The position numbers and the translations under genes are program-made. 15,938 bases of DNA from DASQUK01 sp046726215 (GTDB lineage: Bacteria > Actinomycetota > Acidimicrobiia > Acidimicrobiales > VFJN01): the NCBI GenBank assembly GCA_046726215.1, contig JBKPAA010000034.1:1-15938 (forward strand). Direction: 5' to 3'. Every line of letters begins with the position of its first letter. The first letter of the stretch is position 1. Under the pieces are notes generated by a model, which ran no database searches, was not told where the DNA came from, and was given only the letters and a program-made list of their open reading frames with translations. This document shows positions 1 to 6,314 of this stretch, in pieces.

Positions 1-85
1 CTACCGCCAACTCCCCCAGCTCGCTCGAGCGCTCCGACACACCGTCGGCGCCGACGACCCAGCCACCATCGCTGTCACTGCCTGA
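1..85 (+). CDS. C-terminal tail of an unidentified protein (partial)
   Basis: From base 2 an open frame of 27 codons runs to a TGA at 83-85, giving a peptide that ends LRHTVGADDPATIAVTA. About 70% of its third positions are G or C, as in the real genes of this window, so it is probably the end of a gene that starts left of the window. There is too little sequence to name a family. It meets the IS110-derived gene tail to tail, and the last bases of the two frames overlap by 11 bp. Confidence 0.4.
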   Translation, partial: YRQLPQLARALRHTVGADDPATIAVTA

Positions 86-428
86 CCGTATGATCAATCA
101 GGAGGCCGCCACGAAGTTCCACGGCGAACGGGTCATCCTCCGCGCTCGGCGGAAGCGCGTTGAGCACGCTGGCGGGCACGACGTATTCCCACACGGGCGA
201 GCCCTCCTCCTCGATCGCGTACTCGGTCGTGTCGATGTCGCCCCAATACCACCCGTCGGTGGCCTCGACGACCACCTCGGGATCCGGGCCCGCCCCCGCT
301 ACCACCGCCGCGATCGCCCATGGTTCGTTCGCCACCCGAACGCTCGGGAGCTTCTCGCCCGCCGCACTCAACCCGACGATAACCGACCGGCGACGACGAA
401 AGTCGATACCGACATACCGTCGATCCAT
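75..428 (-). pseudogene. IS110-family transposase N-terminal fragment fused to unrelated C-terminus
   Basis: Residues 1-62 (MDRRYVGIDFRRRRSVIVGL ... EVVVEATDGWYW) match the N-terminal DEDD (RuvC-like) domain of IS110-family transposases. The first catalytic Asp is D9 in VGID, and an acidic residue sits in VVVEAT. Full-length family members are roughly 300-400 residues; here the similarity stops abruptly after WYW, near base 243. The remaining 55 residues (starting GDIDTTEY) do not resemble IS110, and the Asp pair of the second half of the catalytic domain and the C-terminal Tnp_20 domain with its serine are absent, so it cannot transpose. The frame stays open and GC3-rich across the junction, suggesting fusion to the end of another coding sequence. 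The ATG at 428 has a strong GAGGAGG Shine-Dalgarno a few bases upstream. Family call is confident; origin of the tail is unknown. Confidence 0.75.
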
Positions 429-611
429 AGGGGCCTCCTCCTCTTCGTCACAGGGGTCGATTGTGAGAACCCCGAGTCTGCAGCGACCCGGTTCCTCACG
501 CGGAGCGGAGGCCCCGCTCCTTCATCGCATCAGTTCCGTCGCGGTGTGTTGTCCCGATCGGCACCTTGATGGCCTTCAAAATGGCTCGTGGTTGAGTGGT
601 TGAGTGGTTGA
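429..611 (-). mobile_element. IS110 5' non-coding end, candidate bridge-RNA remnant
   Basis: This stretch lies directly upstream of the transposase start and has no convincing ORF. It contains a 7-bp hairpin (502-508 with 514-520, 5-nt loop). It also contains a larger stem, 463-471 with 490-499 (nine pairs, one bulged base), enclosing an 18-nt loop. In the IS110 group the non-coding end upstream of the transposase encodes a structured bridge RNA with internal guide loops, so position and structure fit. The outer element boundary is not visible; I stop at the triple octamer repeat. No claim is made that it is functional. Confidence 0.4.
588..611 (+). repeat. Three tandem copies of GTGGTTGA
   Basis: Three perfect, contiguous copies of the octamer occur at 588-595, 596-603 and 604-611. 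They sit at the far end of the IS110-derived non-coding region. They could mark an element boundary or be simple slippage. Confidence 0.8.
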
Positions 612-927
612 GCGACGGAGACCCCGCCAGCTCGGGCGCCGATCCTCCGGCCGGTGGGCGGCGCGACGGTGACGACACCGAGTGGTCAGGGCTGGCGAGT
701 GCGCCGACTGGGCCCGCGGCTTCATGCGATATCTGGTACACACCAGCGCAGTGACTGACCCGGCAAGATTGCTGGCGCTTCGGATCTCGACGGGACTGAG
801 TGGACGGTAGGTCGCACCGGACACGGCACAGTGGCTCTGAGAATCGGAGGTTCTGATCTGACGCTTTCGCTCGGGCCTGCGATCGGGCACAGTCATGGTG
901 GCGGCCGGCCACGGTCGTGGCGAGGAC
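612..927. other. Non-coding stretch, no gene seen
   Basis: I see no supportable gene here. A small inverted repeat (CTGGT, 733-737, with ACCAG, 742-746) is the only visible structure. ORFs on the minus strand are shadows with poor composition. It presumably holds the promoter of the secreted-protein gene at 938, but no convincing -35/-10 pair is visible. Confidence 0.4.
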
Positions 928-937
928 AGGAGGACAG

Positions 938-1336
938 ATGGGCATCCTTAAGCGCGCGCTGGTCGTCACGACCGGGGCGGTCGCTGGGCTCGTTCTGATG
1001 GCGGGACCAGCGTTGGCGGACAATTGCACCAACGCCAGCAAGAAGTACGCCGACTCGGGGGCACAGATCGTGTTCGGCCCCAACGACGAGGTGCTGTTCA
1101 TCACCCGGGGGCTCGAGAACCGGATCTCCCAGGGCATCGTCGACCCCGAGTCCGGTGAGGGGTTCCACGGGCTCATCGCGTTCGACGATGACGGCGACGG
1201 CGTGGCCGACGCCAGCACGTACATCGGGGTAGGCCCGGAGGGCGACGAGCTCCCGATCGAAGCACAGTTCCGGGGCCCGGCGTGCCGCGGCATCACCAAC
1301 CTCGGCATCTACTTCGAGCAGTGCGTGGGCGCTTGA
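938..1336 (+). CDS. Small secreted protein of unknown function
   Basis: A 132-residue protein with a classic Sec signal peptide: basic start (MGILKR), hydrophobic core to about residue 22, and an ALA cleavage site at 25-27 before DNC. The mature part has three cysteines (30, 116, 129) and an acidic DDDGDGVAD segment (83-91) that resembles calcium-binding Asp/Gly loops. The GTG at 917 would extend the frame, but the ribosome binding site AGGAGG (928-933) lies inside that extension and four bases before the ATG at 938, so 938 is the start. I do not recognise a family. It has no obvious operon partner and sits in the accessory left part of the window. Confidence 0.7.
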   Translation: MGILKRALVVTTGAVAGLVLMAGPALADNCTNASKKYADSGAQIVFGPNDEVLFITRGLENRISQGIVDPESGEGFHGLIAFDDDGDGVADASTYIGVGPEGDELPIEAQFRGPACRGITNLGIYFEQCVGA

Positions 1337-1726
1337 CCGGGTGACCGGGAGCGGGGGGGCTGGCGGGGACCGACACCCCGTCGGCCTCCCGGCCGGCCCC
1401 TGCGCCGCGTCAGCGAACCCCTAACACCCCGCTCATTCCCGAAGCTCCAGATTGCTCGGGACACACACCGCGTCGAAACGGGCGGAACGAAGGCTGATAT
1501 CGCAGGTGCGGTCTCAGTAGCGCGTAGCCCGGTCTGGAGCTCCGCTGCTCGCGCCGCAGCTAACTGCCTTTCGCGCATCGCGCCTCGACGCACGCCGCCG
1601 GGCGGCGGCAGTCCACTGCTCGCCCGTCGACGGTAAGGGATGCGAATCGCGATGGGCCGTCCGGCGCAGAACGGGCGGGTAGTCGGTCATGCACGGCGGC
1701 GAGCTTTGAAATTTGCGATCGGACAC
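1337..1726. other. Non-coding stretch, no gene seen
   Basis: No ORF here is convincing. A weak CCGAC/GTCGG inverted repeat (1370-1374 and 1380-1384) follows the secreted-protein gene and may help end its transcript. The GTG-rich frame from 1640 to 1726 is an open extension of the terminase-like gene without family similarity. Confidence 0.35.
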
Positions 1727-2125
1727 ATGGGACGTCGTGGCCCGCTGCCGAAGCAACGCCTACACGCGCTGAAAGGTGACCTCAGGTCTGCGGCCACGCA
1801 CCCGCGGCCGGTGGTGGCTGAGCCGCCCCAGCCGGAGGAGTTGGGGCCGGTGGCGTCGGTTACCTGGGACGTGGTCGTGCCGGAGCCGGTACGGCTGGGT
1901 TTGGACGGGCGTCTGGATGGACCAATGGTGGAGCTGTTCTGCACCAGCTACGAGCGGTGGAGACCCCACGACGGCGGCCCTGGGTATGCGTCGTTGACGG
2001 CGGTGGTGGCCCGCTTGGCTCGTGATCTCGGTCTCGGGGCGGGGCCACGGTTGCGGACGGAGGCGCCGCAGGTGGACGTGCCTGAGGAGGAGTTGGCAGT
2101 GTTCGGGGTGTTGCCGCCAGCGTGA
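1727..2125 (+). CDS. P27-type phage terminase small subunit-like protein (orphan)
   Basis: The first residues MGRRGPLPKQRLHALKGD are the hallmark opening of P27-family phage terminase small subunits (G-R-x-G-P-x-P). They are followed by a proline-rich linker and then a helical segment ending SYERWR. In phages the small subunit recognises DNA for packaging by the large subunit. This copy is 132 residues, shorter than usual: the segment between ERWR and GYASLTAVVARL looks compressed. No large terminase, portal or capsid gene is visible nearby, so it is probably a prophage or satellite remnant. The frame is open back to 1640, but homology begins at the ATG at 1727; neither start has a strong Shine-Dalgarno. 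A GC3-rich antisense ORF overlaps its 3' half. Family call is fairly good; function here is doubtful. Confidence 0.6.
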   Translation: MGRRGPLPKQRLHALKGDLRSAATHPRPVVAEPPQPEELGPVASVTWDVVVPEPVRLGLDGRLDGPMVELFCTSYERWRPHDGGPGYASLTAVVARLARDLGLGAGPRLRTEAPQVDVPEEELAVFGVLPPA

Positions 2126-2402
2126 CGCGCAGCAGCCTGCGGGCCAGGCGCCCGCGGCCTGGTGACCTCGTGGCCCATACCTGATCCGTGGCCAGCTGCG
2201 CTTCGTCCACCGTCGCAAACCGGGCCACGGTCGTGATCGGTGACAGGCCGGGCGGGTCCTCGAGGCGTACGTAGGCGACACAACCGTCGGCATCGGCGGT
2301 GATGGTTCCGTGGAGCTTGCCGGGGCTGCCTGGCGCTCCTGCGGGCAGCGCTGGGTGCCGACCCGAGCACGCGGCCCCGGCCAGGGCGCGACCGGCGTAC
2401 AT
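1860..2402 (-). CDS. Possible unknown ORF or gene remnant, antisense to terminase
   Basis: A 180-codon frame with an ATG at 2402. Its middle part (about 2126-2340) has G/C at most third positions and ordinary protein composition (for example ADADGCVAYVRLEDPPGL and ARFATVDEAQLATDQVWA), and no other gene occupies that strand or region. Its last 260 bases lie antisense to the P27-like gene and read as low-complexity Pro/Arg/Thr, so that part is probably shadow. It may be the remains of a gene truncated by the terminase-bearing insertion. I recognise no family, and no good ribosome binding site precedes 2402. Confidence 0.25.
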   Translation of the reverse strand: MYAGRALAGAACSGRHPALPAGAPGSPGKLHGTITADADGCVAYVRLEDPPGLSPITTVARFATVDEAQLATDQVWATRSPGRGRLARRLLRVTLAATPRTLPTPPQARPPAAPPSATVAPPRDRDHEPSGPPPPSTTHTQGRRRGVSTARSWCRTAPPLVHPDARPNPAVPAPARPRPR

Positions 2403-2468
2403 CCGTCGATCGCTATAGCGCCCTGGCCTGACCGTGGGGGTGCAGCTAGCGGTGCGATCCCTTCTCAG

Positions 2469-3158
2469 CTACGAGGAGCGGAAGCGACGTGCGTAAGCAA
2501 GCAGCAGACCACCGCTCACGAGCAGCGCAGCACCGACTCCCAGCATCGGGCTGATCGTGCTGCCGGTGCGGGGCAATTCACCTCCGGGCGTGGTCGTCGT
2601 AGGAGAAACGGCGCCCGCGGTCGTCGAGGTGGTTTCTTCGGCGGTCGTCGAGGTGGTTTCTTCGGCGGTCGTCGAGGTCGTCCCCTGCTCCGTGTCGTAG
2701 CAGAACGAGATGTGGCTGAGCCCGGAGAACTTGCCGTTCTGCGGGTTGACCGGTGAGTGCAGGCCGGTGTCGCCCATGCTCTCGGCCGGTGGGTCGTAGA
2801 GGTAGAGGGTGCCGCCAATAGGGCCGCCCTTGACGAACACCGCGTCGACGCCGATGTTCGACGTCCAGTCGAAGACTGGGCCGTCGGCGGTGTCGCGTAC
2901 GTCAACCGTCACCGACAGCACACCGTCGCCGAACGTCCCGTCCACCACGGGTTCGACCTTCAGCTCGGTCCAGCTGGTACCCGCCGGTGCCAGATCTCCG
3001 CAGGTTGGATTATCCGAGACCACGGACGTAGACGGTGTTGATTGCTGCTGTGGGGCGGCTCCCACAGTGCCAGGGAGTGCCCCGACGAGGATCACGGCTC
3101 CGGCCCCCATCGAGACCAGGCCTGCGAGTGCGTACCGCCGCCGACTGGGTTGGTCCAT
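2469..3158 (-). CDS. LPXTG-anchored secreted surface protein
   Basis: A 229-residue exported protein predicted to be attached to the cell wall by sortase. Residues 1-35 are a signal peptide (basic RRR, hydrophobic core, VGAA before PQQQ). Residues about 50-155 form a compact extracellular domain with segments SNIGVDAVFVKGG and LSHISFCYD seen in actinobacterial LPXTG proteins; Cys53 and Cys153 could form a disulfide. Residues 157-182 are an octapeptide Thr/Glu repeat (EETTSTTA) acting as a wall-spanning stalk. Then come LPRTG (195-199), a transmembrane helix and a basic tail (ARRFRSS), the complete sorting signal. The frame is open upstream to 3296, but the signal peptide and an AGGAGA/GAAGG motif point to the ATG at 3158. 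No sortase gene lies in the window. Confidence 0.85.
   Translation of the reverse strand: MDQPSRRRYALAGLVSMGAGAVILVGALPGTVGAAPQQQSTPSTSVVSDNPTCGDLAPAGTSWTELKVEPVVDGTFGDGVLSVTVDVRDTADGPVFDWTSNIGVDAVFVKGGPIGGTLYLYDPPAESMGDTGLHSPVNPQNGKFSGLSHISFCYDTEQGTTSTTAEETTSTTAEETTSTTAGAVSPTTTTPGGELPRTGSTISPMLGVGAALLVSGGLLLAYARRFRSS
2617..2681 (-). repeat. 24-bp tandem repeat coding for the EETTSTTA stalk
   Basis: Two identical 24-bp units (2617-2640 and 2641-2664) and a partial third (from 2665) encode the Thr-rich linker of the LPXTG protein. The unit is a multiple of three, so gain or loss of copies would change stalk length without breaking the frame. Confidence 0.85.
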
Positions 3159-3518
3159 CTGCCTTCGCTCTCCTATTTCCTGGTCCCCTCGTGGGAACTC
3201 CGGCCCTCGCGTCGACGGGGCGCCGACCCGATCTTGGCTCCATGAATCCGCTGTCGTAATCGCCGCGACGCCCCCTCGAGTGACGCCCCACACCAAGTCA
3301 TCCCACCAACCCGCCGATCAGCTCAGCAGGCTCGAGGGGTTCCCCGAACCGGTGGCGGTCCCGTCGGCGGCCGGATCTGGCGCCGTGCGGACGTCGAGGC
3401 GTGGGCCAGGGCTACCGGACGTCTGCCGTGACGACCGGCTACCAAACGGCTACCACCAACGGTTCCGGCAACAACTCGGACACCACCCGATGAGGGCGAA
3501 ACTGCTGGTGAGAGGGTG
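3159..3518. other. Non-coding stretch between LPXTG gene and tRNA
   Basis: No gene is supported. It contains the upstream region of the LPXTG gene and, nearer the tRNA, three copies of GGCTACC. Open frames here give only unstructured peptides, including one that ends in translated tRNA sequence. Confidence 0.4.
3410..3454 (+). repeat. Three direct GGCTACC repeats beside the tRNA 3' end
   Basis: GGCTACC occurs at 3410-3416, 3437-3443 and 3448-3454. The last two belong to a longer CGGCTACCA and are spaced exactly 11 bp. Short direct repeats close to a tRNA 3' end resemble arm-type integrase sites next to an attachment core, but no integrase gene is visible. Confidence 0.5.
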
Positions 3519-3591
3519 TGGGCCCGGTGGGGATCGAACCCACGACCTACCGATTATGAGTCGGCTGCTCTGACCACTGAGCTACAGGCCC
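3519..3591 (-). tRNA. tRNA with CAT anticodon (Ile2 favoured, or elongator Met)
   Basis: A complete 73-nt cloverleaf: acceptor GGGCCTG paired with CGGGCCC, D stem GCTC/GAGC, anticodon stem GCCGA/TCGGT with loop CTCATAA (anticodon CAT), T stem GTGGG/CCCAC with TTCGATC, discriminator A. CCA is not encoded. CAT can be elongator or initiator Met, or Ile2, whose C34 becomes lysidine. A1-type initiator features are absent. C4-G69 and C5-G68, pairs used by TilS to recognise tRNA-Ile2, are present, so I favour Ile2. Confidence 0.9.
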
Positions 3592-3773
3592 GGTTGTTTG
3601 TGCTGGTCAGTCGACGCCGGCCCGTGGTCTACATGGCCCTCTAGGACGGCCACCGCGCTCTAGGAGCGATGCCAGCTCCTGCTCGGCACCGACCGCAGCT
3701 TCGAAGCGTACCTGGTGCCTCCGGCCTGACGTGCGTCTGGACTAGCCGGAGCGAGTTCCAAAGCTGACCCCCA

Positions 3774-4589
3774 ATGGGGGCGTCTGGGGCCTTGGATCGC
3801 CACCATCCGGGCCTTGACGGGATCCGGGCGATGGCCGTCGCGGTGGTGCTCGCCTACCACGGCCAGATGCCCTGGGTGCGAGGTGCCTTCCTCGGCATCT
3901 CCCAGTTCTTCACGCTCTCGGGCTTCCTCATCACCTCGATCCTCCTGCGCACCGTCCGCGAGCACGGCAAGATCGACCTGCGCCGGTTCTGGGCCCGCCG
4001 CTACCGGCGGCTGATGCCCGCTGCCTACATCACCCTGGCCGGCACCGTCGTCTTCGGCGCGACCGTCGCCACCGAACAGCAGCTCGACAACCTCGCCGGA
4101 GGGATCGCGGCGGCCGCCGGCCAGGTTGCCAACTGGTATTTCGTCTTCACCGATCAGAGCTACGTCGCGCTGTTCTCGGCGCCGTCACCGGTGCAGCATT
4201 TCTGGTCGCTGGCGATCGAGGAGCAGTTCTACCTGCTGCTCCCGCTCCTGCTGGTGCTCATGCACCGCTACTCCCGGTCGACCCGCACGGCGACGGCTGT
4301 CCTGGCCGGCGGCGTGGTGGCATCCACCGCGTTGATGATCGTCCTGTTCCGAGCTGGGGCCAGCCTCGATCGGCTGTACTACGGCACCGACACGCGGGCC
4401 GCCGAGCTGCTTGTCGGCGCCCTGCTGGCCACGGTGCTCCACGCCCGACCATTCGCGCCCGGCCCCCGGGCCCGCCGGCTCGTCATCGCGCTGTCGATCG
4501 TCGCCTTCGCCACCGTGCTATGGGGTTGGCGGTGGCGATCACCGACCGGCTGCTGTGGCAGGGCGGCTTCCTCGCCTTCGCCCTGCTGA
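3774..4589 (+). CDS. Membrane O-acyltransferase, 5' part of frameshifted gene
   Basis: N-terminal part of an acyltransferase-3 (OafA/YrhL type) membrane enzyme that transfers acyl groups to extracytoplasmic carbohydrates. Family motifs are clear: H29 in AYH of the first helix, FFTLSGFLIT (45-54), the RRYRRLMPA loop, and HFWSLAIEEQFYLLLP (142-157). Several hydrophobic helices follow. The true reading runs to about 4523; beyond that this frame degenerates into Arg/Ser-rich nonsense, while the family sequence continues in the frame starting at 4520. One extra G in the GGGG run at 4522-4525 would join them. The ATG at 3774 is the first in frame after a stop at 3765, and GLDGIRAMAV follows at the usual distance; it has no good ribosome binding site. 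The whole gene would encode about 813 residues. Confidence 0.8.
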   Translation: MGASGALDRHHPGLDGIRAMAVAVVLAYHGQMPWVRGAFLGISQFFTLSGFLITSILLRTVREHGKIDLRRFWARRYRRLMPAAYITLAGTVVFGATVATEQQLDNLAGGIAAAAGQVANWYFVFTDQSYVALFSAPSPVQHFWSLAIEEQFYLLLPLLLVLMHRYSRSTRTATAVLAGGVVASTALMIVLFRAGASLDRLYYGTDTRAAELLVGALLATVLHARPFAPGPRARRLVIALSIVAFATVLWGWRWRSPTGCCGRAASSPSPC

Positions 4590-6217
4590 CGGTCGCGCTG
4601 GTGCTCGACGTGCTCGGCGGGGGCGGGCCGGTGGCGCGTGGGTTCGCCCTGGCCCCCGTCGCGGCGATGGGCCGCATCAGCTATGGCCTCTACCTGTACC
4701 ACTGGCCGATCTTCCTCTGGCTCACCGCCGATCGCACCCGCCTCGGCCGGTGGGCGCTGTTCGGCCTCCGGCTGTCCCTCACGTTCGCGGTGGCGATCGC
4801 GTCGTACCACCTCATCGAGATGCCGATCCGGGAGCGCCGCTGGCCGGCGACCCCGGGCCTGCTTCCCCGCATCCTCGTCCCGACCGCCGTCCTCGTGGTC
4901 ATCGGTGGTGTGGCCGTCTCGCAACGGGCCGTCGACACCGACCTCGCCGGGCTCGGAGAGGAGATCGGCGGCGCGCCGATCGCCGGACCGCCCCTGAGCC
5001 CGCTGCGGGTGCTGGTGGTGGCCGACGCCGAGGGTCAACCGTTCGCCCAGGAGCTCGCAGACTACGACGGCCGGTCCCCCGACCTCACCGTCGCAGTGGC
5101 CCCGCCGTTCCGATGTGCGGGCATCGACCGGGCCGCGGGCGAGAGGGCGTGCAGCAACTGGACGGCGGAGTGGCCCGACCTGGTCGCCGACTTCGAGCCC
5201 GACGTGGTGCTGTTCCACGTGACGGACTGGCCGCGCCGGGAGGTGGCTGCCCTTGCCGGCACCGACGACCCCGCCGCCATGACATCGTTTGTGCGCGAGA
5301 CCCTCGAGGCCGGATTCGACCTCCTCGTGGCCGAAGGCGCCACCGTGGTGTGGAGTCAGGAACTCCCGTCCTTCGCTCGTGTCGCGGAGATCCGGGGCGG
5401 TCCGTTCTTCCGGGCTGCGCTAGGCCTGACGTCCTCGCGGCCCGACGCTCGCCGGCTGCTCGCTCCCGTCGACGGCGCCGCCAGCACCGTCGACGAGCTG
5501 CGGCTCTACGCGCCGCGCCAGCAGGACGACGTGCCACGAGTGCTCGTGGTCGGCGACTCGACGGCCCGTACGTTCGGCTCCGGGTTCGAGCGATGGGCCG
5601 CGCGCGAGGGCGCGGCAGTGGTGTGGTCGGCCGGCATCGAAGGCTGCGGCCTGATCGGGGAGGGCGTGGTGCACGACGGCTCCGGTCGGGAGGTGCCGAT
5701 GAGCCTCGAGTGCCAGGACGTCGCGAACGAGTGGCGGCGGGAGGTCGACGAGTTCGATCCGGACCTGGTCGTCGTGTCGTCACTCGTGTTCGACCTCCAG
5801 GGTCGGCGCATCGACGGCTGGCCTGGCTTCCTGGCCCCGGGCGACGCGCCTTTCGACGACTTCCTCACCGACACATACGTCGACGTCGTCGACACCTTGA
5901 GCTCGTCGGGGGCCGAGGTCCTCTGGTTCCAGAACCCGTGCGCCGAGCCGCTCTTCGGTACCCTCGGCGACCCGGCCTCACTCGACACCGAGCGCATCCG
6001 CTACGTCAACGACGTCATCCTCGGGCGCGTTGCTGAGGCCCGGCCCAGGCTCCGCGTGTTCGACCTGTTCTCCGTCCTTTGCCCCGACGGCAAGTTCGTC
6101 GCCGGGCTGGGTGGTGTCGAGGCGGCCCGGCCCGACGGCATCCACCTGGGTCCCGAGGGGTCGTTGTGGCTTGCCGAGCACTACGGCGCCGCGATCCTCG
6201 AGACCGGCCTCGGGTGA
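4520..6217 (+). CDS. Acyltransferase 3' part with tandem SGNH-like domains
   Basis: Continuation of the gene starting at 3774. Residues 1-135 hold the remaining membrane helices (ISYGLYLYHWPIFLWL, SYHLIEMPIRERRW). Residues about 162-300 form a first SGNH-like unit that opens VLVVADAEG instead of the catalytic GDS. Residues about 339-562 form a second unit with intact motifs: VLVVGDSTAR (Ser347) and PDGIHLGPEG (Asp539, His542). SGNH domains attached to OafA-like proteins act outside the membrane as acyl-transferring or esterase modules, so the product probably O-acetylates a cell-surface polysaccharide. No ribosome binding site precedes the ATG at 4520, which is therefore an internal Met rather than a real start. 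The gene stands between two oppositely oriented tRNAs, with no polysaccharide genes nearby. Confidence 0.8.
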   Translation: MGLAVAITDRLLWQGGFLAFALLTVALVLDVLGGGGPVARGFALAPVAAMGRISYGLYLYHWPIFLWLTADRTRLGRWALFGLRLSLTFAVAIASYHLIEMPIRERRWPATPGLLPRILVPTAVLVVIGGVAVSQRAVDTDLAGLGEEIGGAPIAGPPLSPLRVLVVADAEGQPFAQELADYDGRSPDLTVAVAPPFRCAGIDRAAGERACSNWTAEWPDLVADFEPDVVLFHVTDWPRREVAALAGTDDPAAMTSFVRETLEAGFDLLVAEGATVVWSQELPSFARVAEIRGGPFFRAALGLTSSRPDARRLLAPVDGAASTVDELRLYAPRQQDDVPRVLVVGDSTARTFGSGFERWAAREGAAVVWSAGIEGCGLIGEGVVHDGSGREVPMSLECQDVANEWRREVDEFDPDLVVVSSLVFDLQGRRIDGWPGFLAPGDAPFDDFLTDTYVDVVDTLSSSGAEVLWFQNPCAEPLFGTLGDPASLDTERIRYVNDVILGRVAEARPRLRVFDLFSVLCPDGKFVAGLGGVEAARPDGIHLGPEGSLWLAEHYGAAILETGLG

Positions 6218-6219
6218 CG

Positions 6220-6241
6220 CACCGGCAGCCACGCGCCGGTG
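6220..6241 (+). terminator. Candidate terminator hairpin after acyltransferase gene
   Basis: CACCGGC (6220-6226) and GCCGGTG (6235-6241) form a 7-bp GC stem with an 8-nt loop three bases after the stop codon. There is no U tract, as is common in high-GC actinobacteria. Confidence 0.5.
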
Positions 6242-6292
6242 GTGCCCTAACTACTGATCCACAGGCCCAGCCCGATGCAGCTCCGGGTCCGG

Positions 6293-6308
6293 GATGTCTC
6301 GCGACATC
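6293..6308 (-). terminator. Hairpin with GCGA tetraloop after tRNA-Asn
   Basis: On the minus strand, six bases past the tRNA 3' end, GATGTC-GCGA-GACATC forms a perfect 6-bp stem closed by a GNRA-type tetraloop. Likely a 3' end or processing structure of the tRNA transcript; no U tract follows. Confidence 0.5.
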
Positions 6309-6314
6309 ACAAAG

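Noticed and set aside
496..1308. A 270-codon minus-strand frame over the secreted-protein gene
   Set aside because: Low-complexity Ser/Pro/Arg composition, and antisense to a gene with a signal peptide and a strong ribosome binding site.
2809..3573. Plus-strand frame ending in GPGGDRTHDLPIMSRLL
   Set aside because: This is the familiar artefact of translating the antisense of a tRNA, plus antisense of the LPXTG gene.
4515..4535. Programmed -1 ribosomal frameshift in the acyltransferase gene
   Set aside because: No X-XXY-YYZ slippery site and no evident downstream stimulator; an indel or sequencing error is simpler.
4411..6036. A 541-codon plus-strand frame inside the acyltransferase gene
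   Set aside because: Arg/Pro-rich shadow of the SGNH-coding frame, without family motifs.
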